Numbered from the stretch's first letter, positions 1 to 9,960 are shown. The stretch is 19,181 nt of DNA from Seiridium cupressi (GCA_036674765.1 JARVKI010000202.1:1-19181), one strand, 5' to 3'. The notes: generated by a model from the sequence alone, not told the origin. Program-made: numbers and translations.

Positions 1-108
1 AAAAATTATTAATTTATTTAATTATTATAATTAATATTAAAAACATTAATTAATATATATATTTTATTAAATATAAACTTATAAATTATTTTATTATAAT
101 ATATTATT

Positions 109-187
109 ATATTTAAATATTATATTAAAATAAAATTATTTAAATAAGTTTATTTTTATTTTTATTAATATAATTAATATTTATAAT
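109..187 (+). repeat. 79-bp direct repeat, copy 1 (more mutated)
   Basis: Aligns without gaps to 458-536. I count 12 mismatches over 79 positions. Eleven are transitions, and ten of those have C or G in the other copy and T or A here. The first 23 positions and the last 16 or so are identical. That is the pattern expected if two copies of one repeat were mutated to different degrees by RIP. Confidence 0.7.
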
Positions 188-457
188 AATTATAAATTTA
201 ATTAAATTAATATTATTATATAAAATTATAATATATTTATTTATTTTAATAAATTTAAATTTTATTAAAAATTATAAAATTTAATTTAAAATAATTTTAA
301 AATTATTTAAATTTATAAATATATTAATATATTTAAATATATATATTAAAAAATTATATTATTAAAATTTATTAATAAAATTAAAAAAACTTTTATATTA
401 TTTAATAATATTTTTATATAAATATTAAAAAATATTTTTTTATTTAAAAAATATATT

Positions 458-536
458 ATATTTAAATATTATATTAAAATAATATCGCTTAAATAAACTT
501 ACTTTTACCCTTATTAACGTAATTAATATTTATAAT
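458..536 (+). repeat. 79-bp direct repeat, copy 2 (less mutated)
   Basis: Partner of 109-187, offset by 349 bp in the same orientation. It keeps C residues (for example in cttacttttaccc at about 498-510) where copy 1 has T. It lies at the transition from AT block to normal DNA, which agrees with RIP damage weakening towards the gene island. Confidence 0.7.
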
Positions 537-600
537 ATTTATTATTACTTTTTATTACGGTTTTATATGCTAGTGATTTGGTATATTATTATTATACGAA

Positions 601-1004
601 GAAGAAAGGAGGAAACTAAGTTCTAGGCTAGTGTGACGGCTTTCTGTAAGCGCTGTGCCCCTAGCGCCTTAGTGGCGTCTTGGTGCCGTGACACTTTTAT
701 ACCCCCTTAGGACCCACCCGGACCCACCCACTTAAACCAATTAGAGTGAAGCCGTGAGGGGCTCTTGTTGCCGATTATTGCTTATGTACGTGCCTACGTT
801 GGTTAAAAGGATTGCACGGTGCCTCTCTTCATTCCTCACCTTACGAGATTCGGGAAGCTTCACTTTCATTTGTGTCCTTGCGTTCGCTCAAAGCCGAACC
901 AGTACCGTGAGGACCAGATCCTTTCCTGGCCATACGATCACCCCCTTTTACCAACGAAACCTTCAATAATTCACCAGGCTTCACCCAATATTCTGTGACC
1001 CAGC
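601..1004. other. Isochore junction and upstream region of the ABC transporter gene
   Basis: About 400 bp of normal composition between the AT block and the transporter ATG. A 71-codon open frame at 754-969 shows no family resemblance and I do not call it a gene. Present are a fold-back sequence (631-694), a short direct repeat of gacccaccc around 710-730 and a CCAAT box at about 737-741. The last could serve the transporter, 264 bp upstream of its ATG, but no promoter element is proven. Confidence 0.5.
631..694. repeat. Imperfect fold-back sequence
   Basis: gtgtgacggc at 631-640 and gccgtgacac at 685-694 are inverted copies with one mismatch. Inside is a second small stem (gcgcc ttagt ggcgt). 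The whole can fold into a nested hairpin of about 64 nt. It may be a terminus of an old mobile element or chance; there is no other support. Confidence 0.3.
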
Positions 1005-4000
1005 ATGAATAATGTGTCGAATGTCTGCCACGATGAGCTTTTCGGGCCAGCCGTCGCCACGGAGTCTTGTCGAGGCGGGTTCGACTTCACAGGTACGCAG
1101 CCCTTGAATGATAATACGATACTTTGTGGCTAGTCACTGACATGATCTTTCCATAGTGCTATTCGAAGAAAGCGTCCTGTCTATCCCGCTGTCGGCTGGG
1201 TTTCTCCTGATTGCCCCTATTCAGGTGGCCCGTATCTTCAAAGCCGTTTCGGCTGTGAGGCCATCACTACTTCTATCGATGTTCAAACTCGTTCGTACTT
1301 CTCGGTCACCCTTGTTGTTACACTTTTTTGTAATTATCAGCAAGTTCATGTCATTAACATAGGCTGGCAGGTATCGACTCTCGTTTATGCCGGACTTAAC
1401 TTGGCCTTGCTGATCTTATGGGCTTCGGGACATGGATTCACCACTCGCGCAACCCTGGCCTCATCCGTGTCAAGTCTCTGCGCCGCTCTCGCCCTCGCTG
1501 TCCTGTCCCAAGTTCAACATGGCAAAAGCCCACGGCCATCTTTCATAATCACTGGTTATCTCATAATTTCACTACCCCTGAACGGCGCGCGTGTCCGAAC
1601 CGCCTGGCTCCTGGCATCGGACAAACATCTCATGCCAGCTATTCTCACCGCTGCTCTAGCCGTCCAGGTTCTGATTCTCGTCCTAGAGACCAAGAACAAA
1701 AGGAAAATCCTGGCTGGTGCGTATCGCAGCCTCTCACGCGAGGCAACAAGTGGCCTCCTCAGTCGTGGGCTTTTTTGGTGGTTGAGACACTTGCTTTCTG
1801 ATGGATCCCGGCGCATCTTGGCCGTTGAAGATCTCGAGTCCATCAATGAAAAGCTTAGATCTTCCAAGCTTTCGAGTGAGCTACAGGTTCGATGGATGAA
1901 TAAAAGTGAGAACTATTTGAGCCCTCTTGCACCGAGATTGTCGTCTAGTACTCTGACCTTGCCTCACGCATCAGAGAAAGTAGACCACAATCGGCACAAG
2001 CACGCCTTAGCTCTGGCTACGCTTTCGGCCTGGCGTTTGGAACTTGCCAAGATTGCGCTTCCTCGTCTTTGTCTGGTTGCACTTAGCCTTGCACAGCCTT
2101 TCCTCATCCACCATATCGTAGAGACTATATCGGCTCCTATCAGTCAGCAAACTTGGAACCAAGGATATGGCCTGATCGGTGCTGTGGCTTTAGTCTATAC
2201 AGGGATACCCGTAAGCTCAACTTCCTTCCTCCCGCCCGGGTTACTGCTGATCAGATATGTGTGTCACAAGATTGCGACAGGCTTTTATCAGCACCTTTCC
2301 TTTCGACTCATGGCTATGGTCAGGGGCGGCCTCATTTCCCTGATCTATGAGAAGATTGTGCAATCGCCGTCGACGCAAGTCGGTGACTCTGCTGCGATGA
2401 CCTTGATTGGTACAGACGTCGAACGAATCTGCGAGACGTGGCATCTTGTGGTCGCCCAAAGTTGGGCGAGTGTCATTCAGCTTGCTTTTGCTGTGTGGTT
2501 CTTACAGATGCAAATCGGTCCCGTTTGTGTCACTCCAGTCATTGTTGCGTTGGGTAAGTCGATGTACTCATGTCGATTGGGCTTAGAGTTGCTTTATTCA
2601 CTGGTTTATGTTGCTAACTTTACGACTTGGTAGTGGCGACCGCCATGTCAGTCAGAGCGGCTGGGTTTGTGACCGCCCGCCAGAAGGTCTGGCTCGAGGC
2701 GATTCAAGCGAGGATTAACTTTACCGCACATACCCTAGGCTCGATGAGAAGTGTCAAGATGTTGGGCCTTAGCAACAAATTTGAATCTCTCATACAGGGT
2801 ATGCGTGTTACTGAACTGGACCTCTCCAAGAGGTTCAGGCGCTTGTCCAGCTTCAATGTCTGCCTTGGTAAGCTGAAACGCACCTCTAAGTTGATCCAGC
2901 GCAGGCACTAATGAATCGCAGTAAACTTACCCTCGCTGTTCTCCCAGTTCTTCACATTTGCGACCTTTGCAATCGCCGCCAAAGTTCAGGGTAACAGCTT
3001 CGTGACGGTGTCGCAGGCAGTCACAGCCCTGTCCATTCTCTCCATCCTCATGGAGCCTCTAGGCACGGTGTTAGTGGTGATTCCTCAGGCATATGCTGCC
3101 TTGGGTTGCTTTCAGAGAATCCAGGACTTTCTTGCTAGCGAGTCCTGGGACGACAAACGACTGCCTGAATGCCCGCTAGAAACAACGAATCTGGAGAGCC
3201 ACGATAAGCCGGACACGATTCAGACGCCTTCGGGCTATAACCATGTGGAAATGATTCAACGTCCACAATCAACACTAAAAGAGCCTCTTCCTCGTACGAT
3301 TTTCAACTCCGACCATGTGATCATCCATAATGCTACCGTTGGCTGGCGAGGCTCCAGCCATGTAATCAAAGACATGTCACTGCGCATTGGCCAAAATCAT
3401 CATCTCACAGTCATTTTGGGACCAGTCGGCTGTGGCAAGTCTACAATTCTAAAGGCCATTCTCGGTGAAGCCACCATATTCAACGGCTCTGTCTGGATCA
3501 GTAGCAAGGAGCTAGCCTATTGCGATCAAAGCCCGTGGGTTTCGAACGGCTCCGTCCGAGAAAACATTGTCTCGGGAACTGACTTCGACGCTGCTTGGTA
3601 CAATACTGTCATTCACGCTTGCGCTTTACAAGTGGATCTGCTGCAGTTATCGGACGGTGACGCGACGAATGTCGGGAGCAAAGGGGTTTCGCTCAGCGGT
3701 GGGCAGAAGCAACGCCTGGTAAGAACTGCCTCGGCGCCTAACTATTGTATTGCGTACTGAGATGAAACAGACGTTAGCTCGGGCACTTTATGCGCGCAAG
3801 CCTATCGCTGTCCTGGATGATGTACTGAGCGGCCTGGATGCCGCCACCCACGACATCGTCACCACGCGTGTCTTCGGAGCTGATGGACTGATCCGGAAGC
3901 TGGGTATGGCAGCCATTTTGGCCACGCATTCTGGTGAGTAACAATGAGTTTTGAATAGCTCATATAGCGTTTAGGAAAACGTGTCGTTCCTACTAACGAC

Positions 4001-6667
4001 CACACACAGTGAGCCTATGCGCCATCGCGGACCAAACTATCATACTTAACGACCAAGGACAAATCATTCAGCAGAGCTCATCTGAGAATATGGCTTCTCT
4101 TGCGCCACAGCTAGCCGGAGACGATGGCTCTACGGCGAGCTCAGGAAATAGCCCACCTCCCAAAATTTCAGCTGGTGAAACTCAGGGCTCAAGCACGAAA
4201 CGAGATGACAAGAGACAGGTGGGAGACTTGTCCATCTATCTATACTACTTCTCGTCTTTGGGATGGCTCAGCTTCGCCTTGTTCGGTATCTTCGTAGCTT
4301 CAAACGTGGCATTCAGCACCTTGCAATGTAAACATGCTTCTTCCATCAGATCCGCCCCTTTTTATCAGTGCTGGTGTAGTGCCACTCAGCTGCAGTAAGT
4401 CAGGCTCGAAGCTGATGTGTGTGAGTACAGATGCATGGATCACACTGTGGGCCCAAAGCAGCGACGGATCGCAAGCATCACGGCTTGGCTACTGGCTTGG
4501 GTTATATGCACTTTTTGGTGTTTTTACTGCGGCCGGTCTTATTTCTGCGGTCTAGTGAGTTCTTCTCCTACGGTGTCGAACCTGACTTATCAAAGCCTGG
4601 AGGCTCACCAAGCATCATGCTTGAGGCTCTTATGCTAATGATTATACCCAGCTACATGTACGTGGTGATCGTACCTAAGTCTGCACAGTCTCTCCACTTG
4701 ACTGTGCTTCGGGCAGTTATACGGTAAGATCGCCGAATTCTTGTTGCCAGTGGCTTGTTCATGTTCTTACGGTAACGACAGAGCTCCAATGTCTTTTCTC
4801 GCCAAGACCGACACTGGGGTGTTGGTTAACAGGTATGCCATGACTTTCGCGTAAGACAACAAGAGTATGAACTAACCCATAGGTATTTCTTTCCCATGAC
4901 AGATTCAGTCAAGACATGCAATTGGTTGACATGACCCTACCCGGGGCACTCGTGAATGCGAGCTTTCGTCCGTAGCAACTTTAACGCAATCCTCTAGGAA
5001 GTTGGTCGCTAATTTGAGAATCATAGAGCTTGCTGCGTGTTTCGCAGTTGCAGCGTTGGCCATTGTCGCTGTTTCCTACTTCGCAGCTGTACTGCCCTTC
5101 GTCGCCTGCGCTCTCTTCTTCCTCCAGCGCTTTTATCTAAGGACATCTCGGCAGCTTCGACTACTAGAGTAATGCCTATTGTTACCTTGCAAACGATATG
5201 AAGTACTAATGCTGGCTTAGCCTGGAAGCGAAAGCACCTCTCTATTCTCACGTTCTGGAGTCTCTCCAGGGCATCGCCACTATCCGAGCATATGGCTGGA
5301 CGAGCAACCACGTCGCCAAGAATCTCGCCCTCCTCGACAGGGCCCAGAAGCCTTATTACTTGCTCCTCTGCATTCAACGATGGCTGACTCTTGTATTGGG
5401 ACTGACGGTCGCTGGGCTCGCGATACTGCTCACCACCCTAGGTGTCACGCTCCGCAGCAGACTGGACGCCGGTTTCCTCGGCGTTGCCCTTGTCAGCATG
5501 ATGAATCTTGGCCAATCCTTGGCTGCCCTTATCACCTTTTGGACCTTGCTTGAGACGTCCTTGGGTGCCATTTCGCGCGTGAAGACTTTCTCCGAGGATA
5601 CCCCGACCGAGAAACCTCGCGAGATTGTGGATACAAGAATTCTCGCTGGCTGGCCGTCTCAAGGATCGGTGGTCATTGAGAATTGGTCGGCTCACTATAA
5701 TGGGTATCTATATCTCACTTTATACTTTCTGGAGTTTTGTACCAGTCTTAAGCAGTAGCTAACATCATACCACAGTCACCCCGTGCTTCGCAACATCGAT
5801 ATTTCGATTCAGGCCGGGGAGAAAGTTGCCATATGCGGCAGGACAGGAAGGTAAGAGTCACAAGCATAAATCATTCCACAAGCCTTATGACGAGAAACTT
5901 GCTAACGAAAGTGCCGCAAGTGGCAAAACCTCACTTCTCTTATCCCTGCTCGGCATGGTCGAGGAGTCTACCGGGAGGATTGTCTTAGACGATGTCGATC
6001 TTGCATTAGTACCTAAAGATGTCACCCGCCAGAAGCTCACATGTCTCACACAAGACCCTTTCTTGTTTGGCGGGAGTGTCAGACTGAATGCAGATCCGCA
6101 TGGCGAGGCTACAGATACTGATATCATCTCTGCCCTGCAGAAGGTTGGGCTATGGGATATCTTCCGATCAAAGGAGAGCACAGAGACCTCTCACCCTCTA
6201 AAATTCTCGATACTTGATATGAAGATGGAAGAGGACTTCTTGTCCCAAGGGCAAAGAAAGCTTTTCTGCCTCGGCCGTGCGCTTTTGCGCAAGAGCCCGG
6301 TCCTGGTTTTAGATGAGCCGAGCAGCGGGTAAGTAACAGACCCTCCCTCTCCTTGCGTTCATATCTGAAAAAAGATATTATGATGCAGTATGAAAGCTGA
6401 CACTAAATATCACTCATAATTCACAGTGTTGACGCCAGCACCGAATCTTACATCGAAGCCATCGTCGAGTCGGAGTTCGCGACTAGCACTGTCATCATGG
6501 CAACGCACAGTCTCGCTGGTGTCCGTAGATTTGATAAGGTTGTTGTTCTGGATGGGGGCGTGTTACTTGAGTATGGTGAGCCAGAGGAGCTATTGGCGAG
6601 GGTTGATGGGGCATTCGCGAAGCTCTATGCTGTGCAACGTGGAAGACCCGAGACTTCTTCTGCGTAA
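1005..6667 (+). CDS. ABCC-family (MRP-like) full-length ABC transporter, 17 exons
   Basis: An ATP-driven membrane exporter of the fungal multidrug-resistance/toxin-efflux type; substrate unknown. Inferred exons: 1005-1092, 1157-1294, 1363-2210, 2271-2553, 2634-2867, 2922-3718, 3771-3933, 4010-4327, 4431-4554, 4652-4723, 4782-4832, 4903-4967, 5027-5168, 5221-5703, 5776-5850, 5921-6328, 6427-6667. Together they give 1510 codons in one frame, about 1509 aa, the usual family size. Order: hydrophobic N-terminal TMD0, TMD1, NBD1, TMD2, NBD2. NBD1 has Walker A GPVGCGKST (about residue 697), signature LSGGQKQRL (about 787) and Walker B VLDDVLSGLD; Asp in place of the catalytic Glu is normal for ABCC NBD1. 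NBD2 has Walker A GRTGSGKT (about 1294), signature LSQGQRKL (about 1400) and Walker B VLVLDEPSSG. The start gives the N-terminus expected for the family (FGPAV, then RGGFDFT). No disabling mutation was seen. The 4968-5026 intron has a weak donor (gtccgt), and 4952-5028 is an alternative. Confidence 0.93.
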
Positions 6668-6973
6668 GCAGGGGTGATGACAATACCTACAGCACAGGGC
6701 AGGTTTCACTGTTAGTTTCAAACTTACTTGATATAAGTTTTCCAGTGGAATAACCCTATCAAAGGTACTATACCTACATAATAGCCAACAATCAATCCTG
6801 CTTTGTAGTGTGCCATTTGTAAACCAGAAGACACGGTCTAGAATTATGATAACTTGAGGTAAATTCTCTACTGGAAAAACGAAGGTACATGAGCACTTCC
6901 AACACAACGAGGCACTGTATTATCCCTTTGGAGGGCCAATGCAAGGTCTTGGTTCTCATCGTGATCTACTTTC
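6668..6973. other. Convergent 3' intergenic region
   Basis: About 306 bp between the stop of the ABC transporter (+) and the stop of the UstYa-like relic (-), presumably holding the two 3' untranslated regions. Open frames overlapping it on the minus strand (6590-6907) lie partly antisense to the last transporter exon and resemble nothing. No other feature seen. Confidence 0.5.
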
Positions 6974-7542
6974 TCAGGGGCTGTGATGTCCATGACCACT
7001 GACGCCCAGTGCGGCCTTTGTTTTCTCTAGGCGCTCACCCGACATGACCATTGTCTCGTCCTCGGCAACCTCGGAGCCGGGACCTTGCTGTGCCCGCACG
7101 TTCGGTGACCTCGCCAGTGACCAATCCATCAGTGCCTCGAAGTTTCTGCATGTGTGCTGTGTGCGGAAATTGGGTCCAAACGTCTGTGCCGACTCGAACC
7201 ATTTATGAGTCACAAGGGTGATGTCGGCATTGCACATGACGGCCTGTCGCACGTAGGCGAGGCAGTGTTCTGCCAGATTTCCATTGTTAGTGTCAGTCTT
7301 AGACGGTATACCTGAACCTGGACCACGGGTTCAACGAGTCACAGGCGTAGTTCAATGGGAGAGGAGACCTACCCCAATGAAGCTTGTGTGCTCGACCGCT
7401 CTGGGAGGGAGGATAGTATTCCGGATAAAGGGCTTTTCGTACTTGATTCTAGACACAAGTCAGCTCTGTAAACAGATGACCCAATCTCATGGACAGAGCA
7501 TACAATGCAATGGACCTGGTGGAAAACATCGAGACCTGTTAC
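6974..7542 (-). pseudogene. UstYa-family (DUF3328) oxidase-like gene, 5'-degraded relic
   Basis: UstYa-family proteins are membrane-anchored, probably metal-dependent oxidases that tailor fungal ribosomal peptides (ustiloxin type) and other metabolites; their mark is two HxxHC motifs. Three 3' exons can be read on the minus strand: 7542-7504 (LDVFHQVHCI, first HxxHC), 7448-7373 (NQVRKALYPEYYPP) and 7269-6974 (HCLAYVRQAVMC, then HTCRNFEALMDWS and a 47-aa tail). Introns 7503-7449 (gtatgc...tag) and 7372-7270 (gtaggt...ctaac...cag) keep the frame, and the second splice creates HWEHC, the second HxxHC. About 136 of the usual 230-260 residues are recognisable. Directly upstream is an in-frame TAG (7543-7545), and no membrane-anchor exon can be found before the next gene. 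It could instead be a live gene with an unrecognised 5' exon spliced at that TAG (ctag acceptor). I am confident of the family, less of the broken state. Confidence 0.75.
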
Positions 7543-8004
7543 CTAGTAACCGTTCCCAAGCGTACATCCTACAGCTTCAACAGATAGGTGCGCACTGGAG
7601 CCAATCAAGTGTATGCACATGAGCATTGGTGCGTACTGATTGGAAGTCTTGCCTGATTGAGACCAGGGAGGTGTATAATGTTATTGGCAATCCCAACTAT
7701 GTATCAACGGTATCGCTCTTGCCAGTCACCATTCCGACGAACTCCAAAGGCCTTGAGGTCGCCGCCCCATCCAAACCCATCCGAATCTCAATGCAAGATG
7801 CTTTGTACCGTATTTCCAACCAGTCCCTGTTGTATCTACCAACTACTTCGGCCCTTGCGGGCGCTCCGTCTTAAAATGCATCATAATCTGTCTGCTCCTT
7901 CCCCTGATTATCGGGAGGCTGCAGAGCATCTCTCCGCTTTCTTCGGTACCACCGAGTTCACGGCCGTGCCTTTCTTTACCCGGTAGGCGTGCGTGATGTG
8001 CTTC
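7543..8004 (-). other. Probable degraded 5' part of the UstYa-like gene
   Basis: Minus-strand frames here give fragments that could be UstYa remnants: GCTLGNGY just before the TAG, and a segment ending TLDWLQCAPI in a neighbouring frame that resembles the family's D..W..L position. They are split by stops and a frame change, and no hydrophobic anchor is visible. Plus-strand open frames at 7626-7874 and 7657-7986 look like antisense by-products. Only about 460 bp separate this relic from the stop of the next gene, little room for the missing exons plus a promoter. Confidence 0.35.
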
Positions 8005-9960
8005 CTAGCGAGCCCGTAGCTTACTAAACCAAGTAGTCACGCTTTTCCATCTTTGCTGCTTCCGAGTACCATCCTCCTCTTTCCGAGCATTCAGCCCATT
8101 GAACTTTCGCAAGGGACCTGGCCGCGATCCATCCACTTTACCCGAACCATAGTCCTCATAGGGCGGACGCGTGATCGCTAGACTAGAAATATAATCGGAC
8201 ACAGGGCGTTTACTCGGAGTAACAGTAAGGAGCGGCACCATCGCTGATTTGTGAGCGGGCTCCTCCGGTTTGGGCTGAATTGGTTCCAGATCTTTTATAT
8301 CGGCCAGATTGGTACTATGCCGATTTGATGTGCTTCCAGACCAATCTCCACTCAACACCCGCCTGCCTTTGGACTTGATACTGTATGTCTCGTCAATTTC
8401 AGGTGCTTCCGACAGGCGCTCGGCCCTGATTTTCTGCATCCTGGCAGCTCCTGTCGAAGTTGCCCTCCTAGGCAATACTCCAGGAGTGAATGTGCTTTCC
8501 TTGAGGAGAGGCTGACCGTTCCGCAGGCGTCCTGTTAAGGTCCGCGACATCGTTGGCGAATCCAAATCCGTGCCTGTCGTATAGGACCGGCTGCGGTTGT
8601 GTTTTTTGGGTGAAACCGAAGATGTCACGCTTGCTGACTGCGGAATGAAATCGGCTAGCTTGAAATGAGGTACCCAACCATGCCTGAGCGCTACCCAAAG
8701 TGATGAAATTTGGATAAAGGATTTCTGCCATTCTTCGACAGGAAGGGTCCTCTTGGACGTCGGCTCCCTCTCAGACTCAGCGCCTTCCAGGGCGGACAGT
8801 TGTGGTGATGTCGGCGGATATTTGCTAGATGATTGCGACACAGAGGTGTAGGTATCTTGGATCTCGAGAGAGGATGGCCGGAGAGTGGCCATAATGGGAT
8901 GACGCCGACAATTGGAGTTGATAATGCTGAAAGTAAACTTGTAGTCGAGTGGTAGCGAGGGTGATGGAAATGGAAATGTCGAAGTCACAGACATAGGAGA
9001 CAATGGGCTTGTTGGTGGAGGTGTAGTTGGTTTCGCGACTAGTGAAGATTTCATGTGGACCTGCCTGCGAACCCATCGGGCAGTTGTCGTGATGCCATGT
9101 TCGTCCACGGTAGTGAACTCATACGAGAAGTTGCCACCGATTGTGCGAGGAGAAGCCACCCATACAGTTCCGTCAGGGAGAACGATTTCCGCCTTGTCTT
9201 GGCCAGTAAGCGGACTTAGTATTGCGATGATGTCTCGGTTCGTGATGCTTTCCTCGTCCGCGTCACTGTCGGAATCGAGTTCAGAAGCTGCATAGTCCTC
9301 GCTCTTGAGCAAAAGCACATCTTGTATGCTCTTTTCACTCTTGATCCGCGATAGTCGAGGGAATCGCTTGCACAGATGTGCAGCTATGGCGGTATTGACA
9401 ATTCCCGATGTTGGGTAAACGTCGATCGTAGGTCTGGGCCTCTGATTGACCGGCACTTGTTGTAGTTGAAGTAGCAGTTTTGGGCGGATGTGGAGGAAGC
9501 GCTGCTTCTTGTTCAAAGTTGGAGGAGTTTGGGCGAGGACATATGATGTGCGTTGTCTGGTCGACTGAGGCCGGGGCCGACGAGTTGAAGATGCAGCGCG
9601 ACTGGTGTCGCTGTCGGATATATCGACGATAGTAGAAGCATCATCCTCGTACATCGCTTCAGGCTTGCTGGCTAACACCGGTTCATGCTTGACTGGTTCC
9701 AGGAACCTAACAACAGTATCTGGTGAAGCCGGCGAATAGTCCGAGACAGGTCGTGGTCGCACTCTTTTCAAGGAGGTGCCAGTAGTTTTAACAGTAGGAG
9801 ACGGTGAAGGAGAGTCTGCATAGGGTGATGCCCGGTTTACCGGCGTGCTGAAAGAAGATCGTAGCAAAGAGTTCCGTCGAGGGGCAGCATGTCCGGTAGC
9901 TGGGGTGTTTCTATTAGAGAATTCGTGCCCGTGAAGGCTGGCGCCCGAGTGCAGGAACAT
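8005..9960 (-). CDS. Conserved fungal protein of unknown function, 651 aa, Ser/Pro-rich
   Basis: A single uninterrupted 651-codon frame, rare here because the neighbours have introns. The N-terminal 150 residues are basic, Ser/Pro-rich and probably disordered. A conserved-looking core spans roughly residues 154-380: a hydrophobic stretch (FLHIRPKLLLQLQ), an acidic patch (ELDSDSDADEESITNRD, about 227-243), a beta-rich segment with AEIVLPDGTVWVAS and TTTARWVRR, and after a Ser/Pro linker YKFTFSIIN followed by RRHPIMATL. A further hydrophobic helix, SSLWVALRHGW, is near 420. The C-terminal 200 residues are low-complexity and basic, ending WKSVTTWFSKLRAR. No signal peptide, clear membrane segment or catalytic motif is seen. 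I recognise the core as resembling a widespread Pezizomycotina hypothetical family, but know no function. The start is the first ATG of the frame. Confidence 0.9.
   Translation of the reverse strand: MFLHSGASLHGHEFSNRNTPATGHAAPRRNSLLRSSFSTPVNRASPYADSPSPSPTVKTTGTSLKRVRPRPVSDYSPASPDTVVRFLEPVKHEPVLASKPEAMYEDDASTIVDISDSDTSRAASSTRRPRPQSTRQRTSYVLAQTPPTLNKKQRFLHIRPKLLLQLQQVPVNQRPRPTIDVYPTSGIVNTAIAAHLCKRFPRLSRIKSEKSIQDVLLLKSEDYAASELDSDSDADEESITNRDIIAILSPLTGQDKAEIVLPDGTVWVASPRTIGGNFSYEFTTVDEHGITTTARWVRRQVHMKSSLVAKPTTPPPTSPLSPMSVTSTFPFPSPSLPLDYKFTFSIINSNCRRHPIMATLRPSSLEIQDTYTSVSQSSSKYPPTSPQLSALEGAESEREPTSKRTLPVEEWQKSFIQISSLWVALRHGWVPHFKLADFIPQSASVTSSVSPKKHNRSRSYTTGTDLDSPTMSRTLTGRLRNGQPLLKESTFTPGVLPRRATSTGAARMQKIRAERLSEAPEIDETYSIKSKGRRVLSGDWSGSTSNRHSTNLADIKDLEPIQPKPEEPAHKSAMVPLLTVTPSKRPVSDYISSLAITRPPYEDYGSGKVDGSRPGPLRKFNGLNARKEEDGTRKQQRWKSVTTWFSKLRAR

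Larger units (their letters stand above)
1..600. repeat. AT-rich block, probably RIP-degraded repeat DNA (left flank)
   Basis: This stretch is almost entirely A and T; up to about position 480 C and G are only sporadic. It has no credible open reading frame and runs off the left edge. Such composition next to normal gene DNA is typical of fungal AT isochores made by repeat-induced point mutation (C to T on both strands) of old transposons. No transposon protein can be recognised. Composition rises gradually between 480 and 600, where some C residues survive. Confidence 0.85.

Noticed and set aside
1..600. A CRISPR array, centromere or mitochondrial insertion as explanation for the AT block
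   Set aside because: There are no regular repeat-spacer units and no mitochondrial genes or tRNAs; RIP-degraded repeat DNA explains the composition and the directional repeat differences better.
1418..1867. Open frames overlapping the large transporter exon in other frames and on the minus strand
   Set aside because: They are shadows of the membrane-domain coding sequence; the main frame carries the family signature.
7320..7360. tRNA-like fragments (gggttcaacgag, gtagttcaatggg)
   Set aside because: No cloverleaf with proper arm spacing or acceptor stem can be formed, and the region falls inside an intron of the UstYa-like gene.
7626..7986. Plus-strand open frames as a possible small gene
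   Set aside because: No family likeness; they lie antisense to the probable degraded 5' part of the UstYa-like gene.
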